Below, one piece after another: positions 17,407-26,554 of a stretch of 64,000 bases of DNA. Source of the stretch: Paenibacillus stellifer (GTDB taxonomy: Bacteria; Bacillota; Bacilli; Paenibacillales; Paenibacillaceae). Within the stretch, counting starts at the first letter, position 1. Each line of letters starts with the position of its first letter. The stretch is from NCBI RefSeq assembly GCF_000758685.1, contig NZ_CP009286.1, forward strand, positions 526,501 to 590,500, given 5' to 3'. Both the position numbers and the translations under genes were made by a program. The notes beneath the pieces are model-generated. The model saw only the letters and a program-made list of their open reading frames with translations. It searched no databases and was not told the DNA's origin.

Positions 17407-17941
17407 CGAGTCGTCCCGGGCGCTGAAGCGAACGGTAATCGTCGCGATTTTTTCGGCGGTGGCGGTAGTGCTCGGGATTTTGGAAGCCCAGCTTCCCTTG
17501 TCGGCGATGGGACTTATGCCCGGGGCCAAGCTCGGGTTCGCCAATATCATGATTTTGACATGCATTTATTTTCTCAGGGGACGCGATGCCTTCGTGCTGG
17601 TCATCCTGAAGACCATACTGACGGCGTTCATCCTCGGTACGTTCTCCAGCCTGCTGTTCAGCCTGTTCGGCTCATTGTTCAGCTTCGCGGTCATGTTCCT
17701 TCTAATGAAGGGCGGAAAGAACCGCCTGAGTCTGATCGGGGTCAGTATCGCAGGCAGCATCGCCCATAACTTCGGACAACTGGTCGCGGCTTCCATCGTC
17801 ATGGGAACGACCAGCATTATGTATTATTTGCCGATCCTTCTGGTGACAGGCATTGTGACCGGTATTGCCGTCGGCTACTCGGTGCGGTATTTGGTAAACG
17901 CGCTGACAAAAATATCGATCTTTGAGGACTTTTTACGATAA
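17390..17941 (+). CDS. eetB: EetB-like Gx transporter (ECF substrate-binding-type subunit)
   Basis: 183 residues from ATG 17390, with AGGATGA upstream; the longer frame starts inside eetA. About six membrane helices; start RTVIVAIFSAVAVVLGILEAQ and the motif MGLMPGAKLGFANIM typical of the Gx/heptaprenyl-diphosphate-synthase-component-I annotation. Listeria EetB is related to ECF substrate-binding subunits and takes part in moving flavin out of the cytosol. The three genes after it are the rest of an ECF complex. Confidence 0.82.
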   Translation: MGLSSSESSRALKRTVIVAIFSAVAVVLGILEAQLPLSAMGLMPGAKLGFANIMILTCIYFLRGRDAFVLVILKTILTAFILGTFSSLLFSLFGSLFSFAVMFLLMKGGKNRLSLIGVSIAGSIAHNFGQLVAASIVMGTTSIMYYLPILLVTGIVTGIAVGYSVRYLVNALTKISIFEDFLR

Positions 17942-17975
17942 GCGGAAGGCAAATGGCCGCAGGAGGTGAGACAGC

Positions 17976-18845
17976 ATGAACGGGAAAGACGAACAGCGGC
18001 GTGCGGCGGACCGGGGCACGGATGCCGTGACGATGGAGGAAGTATCCTTCGGCTACGAGCCGGAGCATCCCATATTGCAGAGCATTACGCTCGGCATCCC
18101 TCAGGGACAGTGGGTCAGCCTTGTCGGTCCCAGCGGTTCGGGCAAGTCGACATTGGTGAAGCTTCTGAATGCGCTGATTCTCAAAAGCGCAGGAGAAATC
18201 ACGGTCTGCGGCATGACGCTGAATGATGAGAACGTCACGGAGATCCGCCGGAATATCGGCATGGTCTTCCAGAACCCCGACAATCAGTTCGTCGGAGAGA
18301 CGGTGGAGGACGACATTCTGTTCGGCCTGGAGGGACTCTGCCTGCCGCGCGAGGAGATGGAGCGCAGGCTTCATCTGTATGCCGATAAGCTCGGTGTCAC
18401 CGGCCTCCTGCGGAAGCATCCCGGAGAGTTGTCCGGCGGGCAGAAGCAGCGGGTCGCCATCACATCCATTCTGGCTATGGAGCCCGGCGTCGTCATCTTT
18501 GACGAGGCCTCTTCCATGTTGGACGAGGAGAGCCGGAATGGATTGTTGGACATTCTGCGGGACATGCATGCAGAGGGCTCCTATACGATCTTGATGATTA
18601 CGCATGACGCCGACGAAATACTGTCATCGGAGCGGGTGCTGGCCCTCAGCAATGGAAAGCTGGCCCTGGATATGACACCGGACGAGCTGTTCCGGAACGA
18701 GGCGCTGCTGGAGAAGTGCCGGCTGCATGCTCCCTATGCCTGGGAGCTCGGCCGCGAGCTTGCGGCCAGGGGGCTTCCGGTCGGCACTCCCTCCAGCGAA
18801 AAGGAGCTTGTGAACACGTTATGGCCATTGAACTTCGGCAAGTAA
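17976..18845 (+). CDS. ecfA: ECF transporter ATPase A
   Basis: 289 residues, RBS GGAGGTGA. ABC ATPase with Walker A GPSGSGKST (51-59), Q-loop MVFQNPDNQ, signature LSGGQ and Walker B VVIFDEAS, then the H-loop ITHD; MVFQNPDNQFVG and the C-terminal extension are typical of ECF-type ATPases. It pairs with the next protein to drive the EcfT/EetB membrane part. The Walker B ends in EAS rather than the usual EAT/EPT. 34 bases after eetB. Confidence 0.92.
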   Translation: MNGKDEQRRAADRGTDAVTMEEVSFGYEPEHPILQSITLGIPQGQWVSLVGPSGSGKSTLVKLLNALILKSAGEITVCGMTLNDENVTEIRRNIGMVFQNPDNQFVGETVEDDILFGLEGLCLPREEMERRLHLYADKLGVTGLLRKHPGELSGGQKQRVAITSILAMEPGVVIFDEASSMLDEESRNGLLDILRDMHAEGSYTILMITHDADEILSSERVLALSNGKLALDMTPDELFRNEALLEKCRLHAPYAWELGRELAARGLPVGTPSSEKELVNTLWPLNFGK

Positions 18846-19708
18846 GCTATACCTACTCGGAGCGCAGCCTGTGGAGGCAAACGGTGCTGCGCGAGATCGA
18901 CTTTGATGCTCCGGCGGGCCAGGTGGTGGGAATCGCCGGGGCGACGGGCTCCGGCAAGTCGACCCTGCTGCAATTATTCAACGGTCTGCTCCGGCCCACG
19001 CAGGGGACGGTGTCCGTTCTGGACGTCACTTTTCGCCCCGGCGAGAAGCCTCCCCGGCTGCTTCCGCTCAGGCGGAGAGTCGGGCTAGTCTTCCAGTTCC
19101 CGGAGCAGCAGATGTTCGCCGAGACGCTGGAGAAGGATTTGATGTTCGGGCCGCTTAACTTCGGCATGAGTCCGGAGGAGGCGCGGGAGCGGGCCTGCAA
19201 GGCGATGGAGGATATGGGGCTCGATCTGGAGCTGCTCACGCGCAACCCGTTCCGGTTAAGCGGCGGGCAGATGCGCAAGGCGGCCATCGCTTCGGTGCTG
19301 GCGGCGGACCCGGAGATTCTCGTTCTGGACGAGCCGACGGCGTCGCTTGATCCGGTCAGCCGCCGGGAGCTGATCGGCCTCCTGAACCGGCTGTGCCGGG
19401 AACGCGGCCGGACTGTCCTCGTCGTCACGCACCGGATGGACGAGCTTCTGCCATATGCGGACCGCTGGCTCGTGCTGAATCAGGGCCGCGCGGTGTTTCA
19501 GGGCGGCGTCCGGGAGCTGGCGCGGAATCCCGGCCTCCTGGCGGACTGCGGCTTGGCCGTGCCGGACTCTCTGCGGTATTGGCGGGCGGTGGCCGACCGG
19601 CTCGGCCTTAAGGACGATGAAGAGCCGAGACTGTCGGCTGGCGAATTGGCGGACTTCATCCAGGAACGCGGCGGCCTCGAAGGCCGGCGGGAAGGAGGCC
19701 GGCCATGA
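18821..19708 (+). CDS. ECF transporter ATPase A'
   Basis: 295 residues from ATG 18821, overlapping ecfA by 25 bases (AAGGAG at 18801-18806; the longer frame belongs to the previous gene). Walker A GATGSGKST (~40-48), Q-loop LVFQFPEQQMF as in EcfA', signature LSGGQ, Walker B ILVLDEPTASLDP, H-loop VTHRMDE. It forms the ATPase heterodimer with the previous product. Overlaps the EcfT gene by ATGA. Confidence 0.92.
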   Translation: MAIELRQVSYTYSERSLWRQTVLREIDFDAPAGQVVGIAGATGSGKSTLLQLFNGLLRPTQGTVSVLDVTFRPGEKPPRLLPLRRRVGLVFQFPEQQMFAETLEKDLMFGPLNFGMSPEEARERACKAMEDMGLDLELLTRNPFRLSGGQMRKAAIASVLAADPEILVLDEPTASLDPVSRRELIGLLNRLCRERGRTVLVVTHRMDELLPYADRWLVLNQGRAVFQGGVRELARNPGLLADCGLAVPDSLRYWRAVADRLGLKDDEEPRLSAGELADFIQERGGLEGRREGGRP

Positions 19709-20496
19709 ATGAACGCCTGCTGCTGGGAAGAACGATCGAGACCGGCTCCTGGGTGCATCGCCTGGACCCGAGGTCGAAGCTGATCGGGATGCTGCTCTAT
19801 GCAGCCGCCATCCTGCTCGCGAGGTCGTGGGCAGCGATGGCCGTGCTGGCGATCATGTCGCTGATGATCGCGGTGTCCACCCGGATTCCGCTGAAATATT
19901 ACCTCAGAGCGGCCAAGTCGCTGAGGTATTTGATGCTGTTTATTTTTATCGTGCAGCTGCTGTCGGTTAAGGGAGGGCGAGTCTGGCTGAGCCTGGGCTC
20001 CTTCCAGCTCTATGAGGACGGCTTCCGGCTCGGGGCGTTCGCGGTGATCCGCACGTTCCTGCTCGTCTCCTTTACCGCTATGCTCACGTTCACAACGACT
20101 CCCGCGAGGCTGAATCAGGGGCTGGAGGGCATTCTGTCGCCGCTGAAGCGGGCCGGGCTGTCGCCGGGACGTTTTACGCTGATGATCAGTCTGGCGCTTC
20201 GCTTTATTCCGACGATACTGGATGAGGCCCAGATTGTGCTGAAAGCCCAGGCTTCACGGGGAGCCGATATCAGCGAGCTGCCGCTGAAGGAGAAAGGCCG
20301 CATGCTCGTAACCCTGCTCGTTCCCGTTATCGTAGGGGCGTTCCGGCGGGCGCAGGATCTGGTCTATTCCATGGAAGCCCGCGGCTTCCGCATGGAGGCC
20401 CCGCGTACCCGGTATCACCGCTTGAGGTGGGGGGCGGCTGATACTTGTTTTATCGCTCTGTTCGTTCTGCTGGCTGCGGCTTCGGCTGTTCTGTAG
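19705..20496 (+). CDS. EcfT-family transmembrane subunit (FmnA/EcfT-like)
   Basis: 263 residues with 4-6 membrane helices. The two coupling motifs of EcfT are visible, ASRGAD (~residue 178) and EARGF (~223), which contact the two ATPases. Start LLLGRTIETGSWVHRLDPRSKLI is typical. In Listeria, FmnA is an EcfT relative used with EetB for flavin export; position suggests this is its counterpart. The ATGA overlap with the ATPase gene implies fixed stoichiometry. Confidence 0.88.
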   Translation: MNERLLLGRTIETGSWVHRLDPRSKLIGMLLYAAAILLARSWAAMAVLAIMSLMIAVSTRIPLKYYLRAAKSLRYLMLFIFIVQLLSVKGGRVWLSLGSFQLYEDGFRLGAFAVIRTFLLVSFTAMLTFTTTPARLNQGLEGILSPLKRAGLSPGRFTLMISLALRFIPTILDEAQIVLKAQASRGADISELPLKEKGRMLVTLLVPVIVGAFRRAQDLVYSMEARGFRMEAPRTRYHRLRWGAADTCFIALFVLLAAASAVL

Positions 20497-20541
20497 CATA
20501 AGCGGGACCGGGAGAAGAGTTACACTTAGGGGGAAGCAAGA

Positions 20542-22491
20542 ATGACGCGATATTTTAACGGTAAGGAAGTTGAACTGCTGGCTCCGGCCGGCACGTTCGA
20601 GATTTTTCAGGAAGTGGTGCGCTCCGGCTGCGATGCGGTGTATTTGGGCGGGCCTGTGCTGAATATGAGAATGATGCGCAAGGGCTATAATCTGTCGCGC
20701 GAGGAGCTGGCGGAGGCGATCCAGATCGCCCGGTCGCTGGACAAGAAGCTGTATGTGACCGTCAACAATCTTCTCAGCGAGCAGGAACTGGAGGAGGCGC
20801 GTGACTACCTCGGCTTCCTGGATGAGATCCGCCCGGATGCGCTGATTGTGCAGGATATGGCGGTCCCTGCTCTGGTCCGGGAAATGGGTCTCGGCCTGCA
20901 GCTGCATGCATCGGTTATGATGAACACGCATAATCTCGAAATGGTTCACGCGCTCCGGGATCTCGGCGTAAGCCGAGTCGTCACGTCACGCGAGATGGAT
21001 CTGCAGACCGCGAAGCATCTGGGGCGGGAGAGCGGAATGGAGCTGGAATATTTCGTTCACGGCGATATGTGCTCCGTTCACGGGGCGAACTGCTACTTCA
21101 GCTCACAGGTGTTCGGCATGAGCAGCAACCGGGGTAAATGCATGAAGCCCTGCCGCTGGGATTACCGGATCAAAAAGGACGGTTACATTTATCCGGCAGA
21201 ATATCCGCTGGCGGTCAAGGACATGTACATGTATGAGCATCTGCCGGAATTGATCGAATCGGGCATTACCTCATTCAAAATCGAGGGACGGATGCGCGAC
21301 AAGGACTTCATCACGATGATCGTGAACAGCTACGGCGACGCATTGGACCGGTATATCGACGATCCGGTCGGCTTTGAGCGGGAAGTGGACGCCAAGCTGC
21401 TGTATAAGAACCGCAAGCGCGATTTCTCCACCGCTTATGCGTTCGGCAAGCCGGGGCTGCGCAACATCAACCGGCGCTATGAAGGCACCGGCAAATTCTA
21501 CAGCACGGGCAAGGTGTTCAGCACACCGACGGCGGAGCGGGAGCTCTCGGAGGACCGTGTCCTTAAGCTGAAGGAACGGCTGGCGGCGGAGCTTCGGCCG
21601 GAACGCACGCCTGATGCCGCAGGGATTGCGGTTCGCGTCAATAACATGGCTCAGGCCAGAGCCGCGCTTGAGGAGCGGGTGGAGCATCTGTATTTGTCCG
21701 GCGACGTCTACGAGCCCGACCGTCCGTTCACGAAGCGCGATATCCTGGAACTGGCCCGGATCAAGGGAGAGACGAAGCTGATCCTGGCGCTGCCGCGCAT
21801 GATGACGGAGCTGCATTTCGACCAGTACGACCAGCTGCTGATTCACGGCGAACGACTGCCGATCGACGGTCTGCTTGTCACGAATCTGGGAGCTGTACGG
21901 CGATACAGCGGCACCGGTTATGAGCTGATTGGCGATACGAGCCTCAACATCTACAACACACTGGCCGCCAAGACTTACGCGCGGATGGGCCTGAAGCGGT
22001 TGACGGTATCGTCCGAGATGACGCTGGACCATTTTGCCGGCTTCGCTTCCAAAAGTGATCTTCCGGTGGAAATGGTGGTCCACGGAACACCGGCGCTGAT
22101 GTATATGGAGCATGACCTGTTCGAGAACACCGAAGTGATGGAGCCTGTCGGCGAGGAAGACAACCGGTATGTGAGCAATGAGGTGCTGGTGCTGATGACC
22201 GACAAGGGCGAGAATCCGGTATACCGCGACCAGCACGGGCGGAGCCATCTGCTGTTCGCCAAGGAGCTGTGTTACCTGCCGATGGTGCGGGAGTTGGCCC
22301 TGGCAGGGATTTCGAGCTTCCGGATTGAAGGCCAGACCTATACGCCGGAGCGGCTTCGCGAGGTTATCAGGGCTTACCGGGACGCGCTGAGCGGCAACGG
22401 GGCGGCTGGTGAAACATCGGAGCAAGAGCTTGTGAACAGCCTGACGCCGGTTTATGCGGGGTATACACTGGGCTCGCTGCAATTTAATTAA
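20542..22491 (+). CDS. U32 family (peptidase-like) iron-sulfur protein
   Basis: 649 residues, RBS GGGGGAAG. Start VELLAPAGTFEIFQEVVRSGCDAVYLGG is the U32 signature. Four cysteines (177, 184, 200, 204; CSVHGANC ... GKCMKPC) fit the Fe-S site found in U32 proteins of tRNA/rRNA or ubiquinone hydroxylation (TrhP, RlhA, UbiU/V). The ~320-residue C-terminal part makes this a long member. 45 bases after the ECF operon, so probably cotranscribed. The role here is unknown; RNA modification is the default, quinone-related hydroxylation an attractive alternative. Confidence 0.85.
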   Translation: MTRYFNGKEVELLAPAGTFEIFQEVVRSGCDAVYLGGPVLNMRMMRKGYNLSREELAEAIQIARSLDKKLYVTVNNLLSEQELEEARDYLGFLDEIRPDALIVQDMAVPALVREMGLGLQLHASVMMNTHNLEMVHALRDLGVSRVVTSREMDLQTAKHLGRESGMELEYFVHGDMCSVHGANCYFSSQVFGMSSNRGKCMKPCRWDYRIKKDGYIYPAEYPLAVKDMYMYEHLPELIESGITSFKIEGRMRDKDFITMIVNSYGDALDRYIDDPVGFEREVDAKLLYKNRKRDFSTAYAFGKPGLRNINRRYEGTGKFYSTGKVFSTPTAERELSEDRVLKLKERLAAELRPERTPDAAGIAVRVNNMAQARAALEERVEHLYLSGDVYEPDRPFTKRDILELARIKGETKLILALPRMMTELHFDQYDQLLIHGERLPIDGLLVTNLGAVRRYSGTGYELIGDTSLNIYNTLAAKTYARMGLKRLTVSSEMTLDHFAGFASKSDLPVEMVVHGTPALMYMEHDLFENTEVMEPVGEEDNRYVSNEVLVLMTDKGENPVYRDQHGRSHLLFAKELCYLPMVRELALAGISSFRIEGQTYTPERLREVIRAYRDALSGNGAAGETSEQELVNSLTPVYAGYTLGSLQFN

Positions 22492-22670
22492 TGTTTTAAA
22501 ATATAAGACTTTATAAGTTGTTGCTTACAACAGGTCTTCTATTTCTCGGTAAAGCATGGCGTCTAAGGACGCCGTCAGGTGTTTATCCTTGAATAATTGA
22601 TATAGTCGAAAAAACAGGATCGTTTGGACGATCGGAAGTTACTTTTTTCACAAGAAAAGGGGGAAACCGG

Positions 22671-23960
22671 ATGGACGGCCAGTTTATTGGCAGAGAGGCG
22701 GTTGCGGCCAAGCGCAAACAGTATTTCTACCCTTGTACACAGCATTTTTACCGGGATGCGCCGCAATTGGTCCGCGGCAGTATGCAGCATGTGTATGATG
22801 AGAACGGGAAGAAGTACACCGATTTCTTCGCAGGGGTATCGGTGGTGGCCTGCGGCCACTGCAACCCGGCCATTACGGAGCGGACGATCGAGCAGCTGCG
22901 CCGGCTGCAGCATACGACGACGGTATATTTGACGGAGCCGAGCGTGCTGCTGGCGGAGCGGCTGGAGTCTGTGCTGCCGGGGAACCTGAGACGCACGTTC
23001 TTCGTGAACAGCGGCTCGGAAGCGAATGAAGGGGCGCTGTTGCTAGCCCGGCTGCATACCGGCCGCAAGGGCTTCATCGCGCTGGAGAGCGGGCTGCACG
23101 GCCGGACGAATCTGACGATGAGCGTAACCGGATTGTCCATGTGGCGGACCGACAAGTATCTGGACGAGGATGTTGCGTTCATCCGGCGTCCGTTCGATCC
23201 GGAGCTGACTTTGGCGGAAGCGTCGGAGATTTCGCTTGCCGACCTGAAGGCGGTTCTCGCGGCCAAAGGCGATACTATCGCCGCCCTGATCGCGGAGCCG
23301 ATCCAGGGCAACGGCGGCATGATCATGCCGGAACCCGGCTATTTCCGCGCCGTGAAGGAGTTGCTGGAGCTGCATGGAATCCTGCTGATCGCCGACGAGA
23401 TCCAGACCGGCTTCGGACGGACGGGAGCCATGTTCGCCATGGAGCATTTCGGCGTCGTGCCGGATATCGTCACCATGGCCAAAGCGCTCGGCAACGGCGT
23501 GCCGGTTGCCGCCTTCGCGGCGGGCGACGAGATCGCCGCCTCGCTGAATACGCCGTCCGCCTCCACGTTCGGCGGCAATCCGGTCTCCGCGGCGACGGCG
23601 CTCGCCGTGCTCGATTATATCGAAGCCGAGCGGCTGCCTGAGCGCGCCGCCTTGCTGGGAGCCCGGCTGAAGGCAGGGCTCCGGGAGCTGCAGGACCGTT
23701 ACCCGGCGCTTGTCGCCGATGTGAGAGGAACGGGACTGATGCTGGGCATGGAGCTTCGCGGGGCAGGTTCCGCAGAGAGCGCGGCGCTGACGGACGATGT
23801 GCTTGAAGATCTGAAGAACCAGGCCTACTTGGTCGGGAAGAACGGCGTGGGCCGAAATGTGTTGGCCTTCCAGCCGCCTCTTGTTATTATGGAAGAAGAT
23901 ATCGACGGTCTCCTTGCAGCATTGGACAGCACGTTGGCGCGGCTTGGGGCGCAGGTGTGA
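22671..23960 (+). CDS. class III (AGXT2-like) PLP aminotransferase
   Basis: 429 residues. Fold-type I class III features: [18 protein letters not shown], catalytic-face [12 protein letters not shown] (Asp242) and the PLP lysine at Lys271 in [10 protein letters not shown]. The start [27 protein letters not shown] is like alanine-glyoxylate/aminobutyrate transaminases. Substrate cannot be told. It lies between the U32 gene and the prenyltransferase gene, with 179 bases before and 163 after (the latter with a GGACT triple repeat). Confidence 0.85.
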   Translation: MDGQFIGREAVAAKRKQYFYPCTQHFYRDAPQLVRGSMQHVYDENGKKYTDFFAGVSVVACGHCNPAITERTIEQLRRLQHTTTVYLTEPSVLLAERLESVLPGNLRRTFFVNSGSEANEGALLLARLHTGRKGFIALESGLHGRTNLTMSVTGLSMWRTDKYLDEDVAFIRRPFDPELTLAEASEISLADLKAVLAAKGDTIAALIAEPIQGNGGMIMPEPGYFRAVKELLELHGILLIADEIQTGFGRTGAMFAMEHFGVVPDIVTMAKALGNGVPVAAFAAGDEIAASLNTPSASTFGGNPVSAATALAVLDYIEAERLPERAALLGARLKAGLRELQDRYPALVADVRGTGLMLGMELRGAGSAESAALTDDVLEDLKNQAYLVGKNGVGRNVLAFQPPLVIMEEDIDGLLAALDSTLARLGAQV

Positions 23961-24123
23961 TCAATCCCCTGACCTCTGAGCCTGGCCCTGGACTGGACTG
24001 GACTGGACGCGCACTCCGTCCTTTTCCGAAAGGGAATACGAGATGGGCATCCCGGTTCCGGCGGACCAGCGGAGAATGTCCTGCATGTAGACATGGTCAG
24101 CATGAACGGATTGGAGAATTGCT

Positions 24124-25011
24124 ATGGTTATTCTGAATGCCTTTAAAATTGCGGGGCACAAGCTAAAAATGTTCAGCGAGCTCGTTATGTTCTCGCATAC
24201 GCTGTTCTCGCTGCCCTTTGCCGTTATTTCAATGGTATGGGCGGCGGGGGGCTGGCCCTCGGGGCGGATTATGCTGTGGGGGCTGATTGCCCTTATCGGG
24301 GCGCGCAACGGCGCCAACGCCTTCAACCGGCTGGCCGACCGTGTCTTCGACGGCCAGAATCCTCGGACGGCGCATCGGCATCTGCCGCAGCGTCTGCTCG
24401 CCGAGAAGGAAGTCGCGATCTTCGTTGTCGTGAACTATTTGATCTTTATATTAGCATCCGGCATGCTGAACCTGCTCTGTCTCGTTCTGTCGCCGGTGGC
24501 CATCTTTCTGATCTCCACCTACTCCTACACGAAGCGCTTCACCTATCTCAGCCATCTGTATCTGGGCTTCGTTATCGCGTCCGCACCGATCGGCGCCTGG
24601 TTCGCGGTAACCGGGAATATTGCCTTCACTCCCTTCGTGATCGGTACGGTCGTCATGCTGTGGATCGCCGGGTTCGATATTATATACGGCACACAGGATA
24701 TCGACTTTGACCGCCGCGCCGGGCTGTGGTCGATTCCCAGCTATTTCGGGCTGGAGAACGCGCTGCGCATTGCCAAGGCACTGCACTTCATTATGATTCT
24801 GCTTCTGCTGTTCCTGTACGTATGGCGCGGGCTGGGCTGGATATATCTCGTCGGAATCGGTATCGCGACCGTGCTGCTCATGACGGAGCATCAAATCATC
24901 AAGCCATCCAACCGGCAACTGATGAAGATCGCCTCCTACAATCTGAACCAGGTGATCAGCATGGTCATTCTGGCCTGTACGCTGACGGATTATTTCTACA
25001 TCACCAATTAG
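24124..25011 (+). CDS. UbiA-family prenyltransferase (DmkA-like role)
   Basis: 295 residues, RBS GGAGAA. Multi-pass membrane enzyme with both Asp-rich motifs: NAFNRLADRVFDGQNPRTAHR (first Mg-diphosphate site) and YGTQDIDFDRRAGLWS (second; the usual YACQD is YGTQD). UbiA-type enzymes join a prenyl tail to an aromatic acid; in the Listeria EET locus such an enzyme (DmkA) makes the demethylmenaquinone that NDH-2 uses. Here the polyprenyl synthase genes face it 0.5 kb away. A housekeeping quinone prenyltransferase is the alternative. Confidence 0.85.
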   Translation: MVILNAFKIAGHKLKMFSELVMFSHTLFSLPFAVISMVWAAGGWPSGRIMLWGLIALIGARNGANAFNRLADRVFDGQNPRTAHRHLPQRLLAEKEVAIFVVVNYLIFILASGMLNLLCLVLSPVAIFLISTYSYTKRFTYLSHLYLGFVIASAPIGAWFAVTGNIAFTPFVIGTVVMLWIAGFDIIYGTQDIDFDRRAGLWSIPSYFGLENALRIAKALHFIMILLLLFLYVWRGLGWIYLVGIGIATVLLMTEHQIIKPSNRQLMKIASYNLNQVISMVILACTLTDYFYITN

Positions 25012-25024
25012 TGATTAAACGATC

Positions 25025-25064
25025 AGATAAACTACACAGCAATTCTGTAGTTTATCTTTTTTTT
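25025..25064 (+). terminator. terminator after the UbiA gene
   Basis: AGATAAACTACA (25025-25036) pairs perfectly with TGTAGTTTATCT (25046-25057), followed by 7 more T. It also lies at the end of the small minus-strand gene at 25052. Confidence 0.9.
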
Positions 25065-25204
25065 AGTTGAAATATGGACGCGGTATATATAATTACTAAT
25101 GAAGACAATATTGGTAAATTAATACCTTTTGAAACACTTGAGTAAATGCCAATGCTAGCAAGGATAGCAGCCCCTAATGCAATTAATAGACTTTTTCTTC
25201 CCAT
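25052..25204 (-). CDS. 50-residue membrane protein, hypothetical
   Basis: Start ATG 25204 with GGGGTGA upstream. Two hydrophobic helices (LLIALGAAILASIGIY and LPILSSLVIIYTASIF) and the basic tail QLKKR. AT-rich, unlike its neighbours. Whether it is expressed cannot be shown. Confidence 0.4.
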   Translation of the reverse strand: MGRKSLLIALGAAILASIGIYSSVSKGINLPILSSLVIIYTASIFQLKKR

Positions 25205-25429
25205 TCTGAGTTCACCCCAACCTCCATGATATTCCAATTTATTTGTATAATTGCATTTTATTAGAAATAAATCAAGTTAACCTTTCTATAGCTAAAAAAA
25301 TTAAGATTGAATTTTCGTTGCCATATGCTCTGGTAATGGGGGGAGTAAACTCAACTATCTTCCGTTATTGATGTACATCGGCGGGGAATATAAAAGGGTT
25401 TGGAAACGAGATGTGAGGCAGGCTGTATC

Positions 25430-25471
25430 AGAGTAAAAAGAACAGCCGCTTTCCCTGAGAAGGCGGCTGTT
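25430..25471 (-). terminator. terminator of the polyprenyl synthase operon
   Basis: On the minus strand AACAGCCGC (25471-25463) pairs with GCGGCTGTT (25449-25441) and is followed by CTTTTTAC. It lies ~95 bases past the stop at 25564. Otherwise 25205-25560 shows no gene. Confidence 0.75.
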
Positions 25472-25563
25472 AAATGCTTAATAAGGCCAATAGAGCGGAG
25501 CAAATTATTGCCGATGGGTGACGGCATGAGAGATGAGGACAGAAGCTGGAGCGCAGGAGGCGG

Positions 25564-26547
25564 TCAGTTGTCTCTGCCCGAGAAATAGCGGAGCAGCGTC
25601 TCCAGGTCGGCATAGGCCGGGAAGTTCCGGAGCCGCAGCTGCGCGATGTCGGCCGCCTGCTCCAGATAGCGCCGGCAGGTCTCCTCCGTGCGCTCCAGTG
25701 CGCCGCTGCCGGCAATGGCAGCGAGCGCCTCCTCAATCTCTTCCTCGGAGGAATGGGGGCCGACGCGCCGGATGACAGGCGCGAGCTCCGGATTCTGCAG
25801 CGCGTACATAACCGGCAGCGTAACCTGTCCATTCCGGAGATCGCTTCCTGCCGGCTTGCCCAGCGCCTCTGACGACTGGGTGAAGTCCAGCAGGTCGTCC
25901 TGAATCTGAAAGGCGATGCCGAGCGCTTCGCCGAAGACATACAGAGCGTCGGCTGTCTCCTGCGCGCCTTCCGTAGACAGCGCGCCAATCCGCAGGCAGG
26001 TTGCCATCAGCATCGCCGTCTTGTTCAGGGATTTCTCCACGTATTGCTCCAGAGTAAGTCCGTAATCATAGGCATGCTCCATCTGCTGATACTCGCCGAT
26101 GCACAGCTGGGCGGTGGCGACAGCTGAGAGATCATGCACATAACGGTTCTTGTCTCCAGCATGCTGGCTCAGCAGTTCGATGACCCGGGCCGACATATAG
26201 TTGCCGATATGCACGGCGGGAAGAACGCCCGTCCGGGTATGCAGGGCGGGCTGACCCCGCCGCAGCTCGGCCCCGTCGATAATATCGTCGTGAATGAGCG
26301 AGGCGGCATGAATGAATTCCGCCGCAGCCGCAAGCTGGAAGGTGCGCCGTCCGGGCTTCTTCTTGCCAAACCGGCCGCCCACGATAACCATAAGCGGCCG
26401 AAGGCGCTTGCCGCCCGAGCCGATAAGCTCCATAATTCCGGAACGCAGCGGCGAATCGGCCGGCACATCCCGGTCGCTCGTTACCAGCCGCTCGATTTCG
26501 CGGTTGACTTCACTAATCTCGATATGCAAGGCTTCGTGCAGTTTCAT
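25564..26547 (-). CDS. polyprenyl diphosphate synthase, catalytic subunit (HepT/DmkB-like)
   Basis: 327 residues. Trans-prenyltransferase with first Asp-rich motif DDIID (87-91, LIHDDIIDGAELRRG), second DDLLD (217-221, FQIQDDLLDFT), and the IPP-site GSGGKRLRPLM. It extends farnesyl/geranyl diphosphate to a long chain for a quinone tail. In Listeria EET a paralogous synthase (DmkB) serves the dedicated quinone. It follows the small HepS-like gene by 7 bases, fitting a heterodimer; the chain length cannot be read. Confidence 0.9.
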   Translation of the reverse strand: MKLHEALHIEISEVNREIERLVTSDRDVPADSPLRSGIMELIGSGGKRLRPLMVIVGGRFGKKKPGRRTFQLAAAAEFIHAASLIHDDIIDGAELRRGQPALHTRTGVLPAVHIGNYMSARVIELLSQHAGDKNRYVHDLSAVATAQLCIGEYQQMEHAYDYGLTLEQYVEKSLNKTAMLMATCLRIGALSTEGAQETADALYVFGEALGIAFQIQDDLLDFTQSSEALGKPAGSDLRNGQVTLPVMYALQNPELAPVIRRVGPHSSEEEIEEALAAIAGSGALERTEETCRRYLEQAADIAQLRLRNFPAYADLETLLRYFSGRDN

Positions 26548-26554
26548 GTCGGGC

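Noticed and set aside
17976..20496. The housekeeping ecfA1-ecfA2-ecfT of vitamin uptake
   Set aside because: No ribosomal protein genes or truA nearby, and the set directly follows eetA-eetB. A shared role is still possible.
21271..22482. 403-codon minus-strand frame opposite the U32 gene
   Set aside because: His/Gln/Arg-rich composition typical of GC-rich shadow frames; the + frame has clear family motifs.
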